From Zoogloea sp016790385 (GTDB lineage Bacteria; Pseudomonadota; Gammaproteobacteria; Burkholderiales; Rhodocyclaceae): DNA of 64,000 bases. A program made the translations under genes and the position numbers. The notes under the pieces are model-generated. The model did no database searches. It was given only the letters and a program-made list of their open reading frames with translations, and was not told the origin of the DNA. The DNA lies in assembly GCF_041916735.1 (NCBI RefSeq), contig NZ_JAYRYY010000011.1. One strand, given 5' to 3'. How positions within the stretch are numbered: the stretch's first letter is position 1; each line of letters opens with the position of its first letter. Below, one piece after another: positions 63,801-64,000 of this stretch.

Positions 63801-63983
63801 GGGCAACTCGTTGCCCTCGGCGGGCGGCTTTTGCGCGTGATCGCCCCTGGCAGACTGGACTTTCGAGGTGGTCTGCACCTCCGGATCAAAACCCGCGGCA
63901 CGGCAGGCGGCCAGATGCTCCGACGCGGGCAAGGCATTCAGGATGCGGAGGATATCGGCGGCGAAAACGCGGGACTTGCTCAT
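60849..63983 (-). CDS. DGR target protein 2: vWA-like multidomain protein with variable FGE-fold end
   Basis: This 1044-residue protein starts at MSKSRVFAADILRIL, 17 bases from the window end. After a disordered linker (about 40-100) there is a domain with VQVVLDWSGVLTPFYDDLLWLLAQL (DWSG 186-189). This resembles a degenerate von Willebrand A fold lacking the full DxSxS site. Residues 770-1000 are an FGE/C-type-lectin domain like target 1 (IAPGTFQMGSP, GNVWEWCADWYGDYP, RVLRGGSWGDDGQYCRAAN). The variable repeat spans about 955-996, followed by a lysine-rich tail. vWA plus variable domain suggests a multi-subunit conflict system; a MoxR-like gene just outside the window is a testable guess. Confidence 0.85.
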   Translation of the reverse strand: MSKSRVFAADILRILNALPASEHLAACRAAGFDPEVQTTSKVQSARGDHAQKPPAEGNELPPQAQDAPTDPATGFGPIFWRVAEDRPKSPEPRQPVAPEWLTAQPASFDPQRYVSSGRGAIPLPHTPLVSPERFTSFISAYLRPYQAGPAPDLLRAVDRIATGRSLQPLPRLDRRKWPGCVQVVLDWSGVLTPFYDDLLWLLAQLRRLLDRRIEVLVTRGGEPGEWLQAPGLGMSLRFDGSPVVVLSDAGCYRPNSGLPRRWAAVARQLGAVGLRPLLLAPVPVRLLPDVLRDVFDVALLGEGSGLSLLGGDIRSNRNDQAQTRSQNGLVQLRAALFGNSHVSWRLVRQLRFALQAASIDDSALDIGTEVELWQDGGVCTVSTGCALALDAVEPARAQLLQLAAAQPPLVSKLFAHHFAELTQGSPLVRAIFASEVCRPEFIGDDAALQAHRQTADALLSDLARCLHANPDGVKARELSSALGDFVGGLSLRAPGAVGRGDDALQTAWAMARADDIREGRVGLPDGLRLDRLAWLIQPDQTHSLALHLLAASKPTKGGGVELRLELVEAPLSSPEPSALIRNLEDELPMRIAPLDARDVDSGQLLMPGRVLHLSGARAYKIITRRREVVIEPFERPAWARSVRFTDGDFEVVCPDGRKLRWIYPRSVSLRKVQKGSMAPDESEIKARLNRPLEESESVPGALVAIRAYGEASPGWMLPHGTWWDLQDLPHTGLVSLAVPVPPWAVRYGSDAQGFWAEFDVQGQSSTVTQRCRWIAPGTFQMGSPPDEVDRSDNETQHEVTLTRGYWLADTACAQALWQAVMGGNPSHFKDDPANPVERVSWDDVQTFLARLNELVPGLAAGLPSEAQWENACRAGTTTPFSFGKNITPAQVNYNGDYPYAGGEKGEYRARTVPVKSLPPNPWGGYEMHGNVWEWCADWYGDYPQRPQTDPSGPPEGVERVLRGGSWGDDGQYCRAANRLRNGPGNRINTIGFRLAPGQRPGPAGQEAARRADGQAQAERAGQAAGGDAGGRGTKRGSKKRTNKP
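60995..61119 (-). repeat. DGR variable repeat VR2
   Basis: This 125-nt stretch in target 2 aligns without gaps to the template. All 10 differences fall at template adenines, changing eight codons (AAC to Gly, Asp, Asp, Tyr, Leu and Ile; GAG to GGG; AAG to GAG). Several sites differ from VR1, so the two targets were mutagenised independently. Confidence 0.95.
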
Positions 63984-64000
63984 ACTCAGCGATGCCGTCC

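Overview
This is a GC-rich bacterial chromosome segment. Gene content (cyanate operon, NhaD antiporter, NarX/NarL-like regulators) and intergenic repeat style suggest a betaproteobacterium, perhaps Rhodocyclales-like; this is inference from style, not a database match. There is no plasmid or phage replication gene, no integrase and no CRISPR array.

Layout. (1) 1-15400 is mostly housekeeping: a tRNA-Val with a textbook promoter and terminator, a secreted Sel1-repeat protein, a NUDIX hydrolase, a PAS histidine kinase with its LuxR-type regulator, an NhaD antiporter, a five-gene cyanate operon (PfpI-like gene, cynABD-type ABC transporter, cyanase), a prohibitin-like protein, a phytase-like esterase, a periplasmic phosphoglycerate-mutase-fold phosphatase and a broken HipA-like gene. 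(2) 15400-20100 is a compact defence island: an AAA ATPase plus RloB-like TOPRIM protein (AbiL/RloAB-like pair), a structured noncoding stretch with a tRNA-Met-like remnant, and, on the minus strand, a complete type II-A-like retron (promoter, msr-msd RNA with a perfect 31-bp stem, NDT-like/wHTH effector, reverse transcriptase). The retron is visibly more AT-rich than its surroundings. (3) 20151-21113 holds two small unknown minus-strand genes. (4) 21579-58129 is an extracellular contractile injection system (eCIS; Afp/PVC-like): terminator-like protein, two sheaths, two tubes, CIS tube-adaptor protein, DUF5908-like small protein, hub and spike, gp25, gp6/J, tail protein, tape-measure protein, AAA+ ATPase, several unknown proteins, then three DUF4157 effectors. 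The last effector carries a WHH nuclease end and is followed by a SUKH-like immunity gene. (5) 58151-63983 (minus strand) is a diversity-generating retroelement (DGR): two formylglycine-enzyme-fold target proteins, an HRDC accessory protein, a DGR reverse transcriptase and a 125-nt template repeat. Both 125-nt variable repeats differ from the template only at template adenines (12 and 10 changes).

The eCIS genes are tightly packed with many ATGA/TGATG overlaps, suggesting one or a few long transcripts. The DGR runs toward the eCIS and ends 21 bases from its immunity gene. Two unrelated reverse-transcriptase systems (retron and DGR) about 40 kb apart, flanking an injection machine, are the most striking property of the window. 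A functional link between the DGR and the eCIS is conceivable but is inference only.
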